DNA from: Nissolia schottii
Taxonomy: Eukaryota; Streptophyta; Magnoliopsida; Fabales; Fabaceae
NCBI GenBank assembly: GCA_003254905.1
Contig: QANU01073111.1
Coordinates: 1,855,558 to 1,919,557 of the forward strand
Length of the DNA: 64,000 nucleotides
Reading direction: 5' to 3'
Part shown: positions 61,801 to 64,000 of the stretch, piece by piece
Layout: each line of letters opens with the position of its first letter
How positions within the stretch are numbered: the first letter of the stretch is position 1
The notes under the pieces: generated by a model
The model's input: the letters and a program-made list of their open reading frames with translations, nothing else
Database searches by the model: none
Told to the model about the DNA's origin: nothing
Position numbers and translations under genes: made by a program

Positions 61801-63509
61801 TATGTAATTTAATGTTTCCCTTTCAGCCATTGATCTTGTTGATGAAGCTGCCGCAAAGCTGAAGATGGAGATCACCTCTAAGCCAACAGAATTGGATGAG
61901 ATAGACAGGGCAGTCTTAAAACTGGAGATGGAAAAACTCTCTCTGAAAAATGACACTGATAAGGCATCTAAAGAGAGATTAAGTAAGCTTGAAAATGATT
62001 TGAGTTTACTTAAACAGAAGCAAAAAGAATTAACAGAACAGTGGGACAGCGAAAAGGTTCTAATGACTCGGATAAGATCAATCAAAGAAGAGGTAATGCT
62101 TAGTCTGTTTGATGCCATTACAACAGATTTTTTTCACCTTAAAGATTATTTATCTTACATGTTTTAAGCATATGTTAGATTGATAGAGTCAACCTAGAGA
62201 TGGAAGCTGCTGAGCGTGATTATGACCTCAACCGTGCTGCTGAGCTTAAGTACGGAACTTTGATGTCCCTTCAGCGCCAGTTAGAAGAAGCTGAAAACAA
62301 CCTCTCTAACTTCCGAAAGTCTGGTCAATCTTTGCTTCGAGAAGAGGTCACTGACCTTGATATTACCGAGATTGTGAGCAAATGGACTGGTATACCATTG
62401 TCAAATCTCCAACAAACAGAGAGAGAAAAGCTGGTCTTGTTGGAACAGGTTCTTCATAAGAGGGTGGTTGGTCAGGATATTGCTGTGAAATCAGTGGCGG
62501 ATGCAATTCGTCGTTCAAGGGCCGGATTGTCTGACCCAAATCGGCCAATTGCGAGCTTCATGTTCATGGGTCCGACTGGTGTTGGCAAAACTGAGCTTGC
62601 CAAGGCTTTGGCTGGTTACTTGTTTAACACAGAAAATGCCCTTGTTAGAATTGATATGAGTGAGTACATGGAGAAGCATGCGGTTTCACGTTTAGTTGGG
62701 GCCCCACCTGGTTATGTTGGTTACGAAGAAGGTGGTCAACTAACGGAAGTGGTCCGGAGAAGACCCTACTCTGTGGTACTATTTGATGAGATAGAGAAGG
62801 CTCATCATGATGTCTTCAACATCTTGTTACAGTTGTTGGATGATGGAAGGATTACTGATTCTCAAGGAAGGACTGTTAGCTTCGCGAATTGTGTAGTGAT
62901 TATGACTTCAAACATTGGCTCACATTACATACTCGATACTCTTCGAAGTACGCAAGATGACAAAATTGCAGTTTACGAGCAGATGAAGAGGCAAGTTGTT
63001 GAGTTGGCTAGGCAAACATTCCGGCCGGAGTTCATGAACCGCATTGATGAATATATTGTTTTCCAGCCTCTGGATTCCAAACAGATCAGCAAAATAGTGG
63101 AGCTCCAGGTAATTGATCAACTCATTGCATTTCAATATTTCTTTATAAACTTCTCATGCAACATATATGTTAATACACATTTTCTTACCCCGGTACGCAG
63201 ATGGAACGAGTGAAGGGCAGGCTCAAGCAGAAGAAAATTGACCTTCATTACACAAAGGAAGCTGCTGAGCTTCTTGGTGTATTAGGTTTTGATCCAAACT
63301 TTGGGGCAAGGCCAGTTAAGAGAGTGATACAACAATTGGTTGAAAATGAAATAGCCATGGGAGTTCTAAGGGGAGATTTCAAAGAAGAGGACTCAATCAT
63401 TGTTGATGCTGAAATGAATCCATCAGCCAAGGACCGTCCTTCCCTTAATAGATTGCTTATTAAGAAGCTGGACAGCACTGTTGCTGATGCCATGGTTGCC
63501 AATCACTAG
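58805..63509 (+). CDS. CLPB4: mitochondrial ClpB4 disaggregase, with an NBD1 exon missing
   Basis: This is an AAA+ Hsp100 chaperone that resolubilises aggregated proteins with Hsp70. Exons: 58805-59068, 59362-59580, 59659-59896, 60404-60458, 60694-60844, 61266-61574, 61827-62092, 62179-63108 and 63201-63509. The Arg/Ser/Thr-rich, acid-poor start ([14 protein letters not shown]) and RRFHAS fit a mitochondrial presequence. The Clp N domain follows ([21 protein letters not shown]). NBD1 keeps Walker B ([15 protein letters not shown]) and arginine-finger region ([11 protein letters not shown]); the coiled middle domain is in exons 61827-62092 and 62179 on; NBD2 has Walker A ([14 protein letters not shown]), the pore loop GYVGYEEGG and Walker B ([11 protein letters not shown]). 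The roughly 65 residues that normally join VTDQ to [13 protein letters not shown], including the NBD1 Walker A, are not found. Similarity to Arabidopsis CLPB4 is high throughout. Confidence 0.9.
59897..60403 (+). other. interval that should hold the NBD1 Walker A exon of CLPB4
   Basis: A donor (CAAA|GTACAA) and an acceptor (TGTTGCAG) frame 507 bp. No frame encodes the expected KYGNDLTE-like stretch or a GEPGVGKT motif. An ambiguous base is at 59942, 45 bp into the interval. Joining the flanking exons directly reads GAT CAA AAT TAG, a stop. Confidence 0.8.
61703..61728. repeat. (CT)13 microsatellite in a CLPB4 intron
   Basis: A pure CT run in the intron before the exon at 61827. Confidence 0.95.
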
Positions 63510-64000
63510 GTATTGTGGCCTTTTAGAGTCCACTCTAAACTCTCCGTAGAATAGGTATTGATTGGCCCAAAAAACTAGAAGGAATTCAGACAATGATTTC
63601 ACATAATTTCTATCTTTTGGGTGGTCCTAGTACAAGGACTTTTGTATTAAGGTCATCAATTCATCATCAGCCAAAATGAAGTTCACAACATTGTTTGATC
63701 TGAAACTTGTATGTTCAACATGCTTAAAAACCTTTTAGACATCCATACTTAGAAAATAGATAAAATAAATTAATTCAAAAACGTAATACTTCTTTTAAGT
63801 ATTTTACTAATAGATGTTTACAAGGCATGTTTAAAATTTGATGTTTACTGAGAAGTTTAATCAATGGGTTGAGTTCGTAAGAGTCGTTGCATTAACTTTA
63901 GATCCTCGGTGGGTATTACTTTACTAACACACACAAACCATCAAGTAAATTCGCATTAATTTTGTCTATCTTGTGCATAAATTTCTTAGGGTCATCCATT
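63510..64000. other. 3' region of CLPB4 and spacer
   Basis: The first 200 bases or so are probably 3' untranslated region. Nothing else is recognised before the window ends. Confidence 0.45.

Noticed and set aside
61735..62118. Antisense frame of 127 codons, rich in serine
   Set aside because: It is the shadow of the CLPB4 coiled middle-domain exon.

Overview
The window is nuclear DNA of a flowering plant. Its genes are split by many short introns, the spacers are AT-rich, and there are several kinds of plant retrotransposon. The four recognisable genes match eudicot families closely. A legume is my impression from remembered sequence, not something the window proves. There are no rRNA genes, intact tRNA genes, CRISPR arrays or bacterial operons. 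Single ambiguous bases occur at 2289, 47464 and 59942.

Layout. 1-7291 is spacer with a hAT-like inverted-repeat element (832-1570) and a probable solo LTR on the minus strand (4725-6105). 7292-11476 (+) is a type-B response regulator of the ARR10/ARR12 clade. 12915-26363 (-) is the CHD3 remodeller PICKLE in 30 coding exons; my exon model stays in frame to the stop (1421 residues), with a further 3-kb intron in its 5' leader up to about 29.4 kb. A 5'-truncated LINE follows (30184-30636). 32551-33366 (-) is a CCR4-associated deadenylase (CAF1) in one coding exon with a 100-base leader intron.

34.7-58 kb is an accessory, repeat-rich region. It holds a SINE, a complete TRIM (LTR, PBS, PPT, LTR), a plant-mobile-domain gene remnant with a duplicated 5' region, an endogenous pararetrovirus fragment, an ATT microsatellite of about 150 bp, two diverged Ty3/gypsy LTRs lying end to end with a copia-type LTR nested in the second, a Mutator-like remnant, a tRNA-Thr 5' half, a second copy of the same SINE, and a threefold tandem array inside an LTR-like block.

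58805-63509 (+) encodes mitochondrial ClpB4, a disaggregase. As written, the exon that should carry the Walker A motif of its first ATPase domain is absent, and splicing across the gap meets an immediate stop. An ambiguous base lies in the same interval, so assembly loss has to be excluded first.

The four genes do not form a pathway. They act in cytokinin transcription (ARR), chromatin repression (PKL), mRNA deadenylation (CAF1) and mitochondrial proteostasis (ClpB4). I see no clearly new biological system. The observations most worth following are the ClpB4 exon loss, clusters of short palindromes near the promoters of unrelated LTRs, the 39-nt tRNA half fused to a repeat array, and the 150-bp direct repeats that bracket the 13.6-kb transposon nest.
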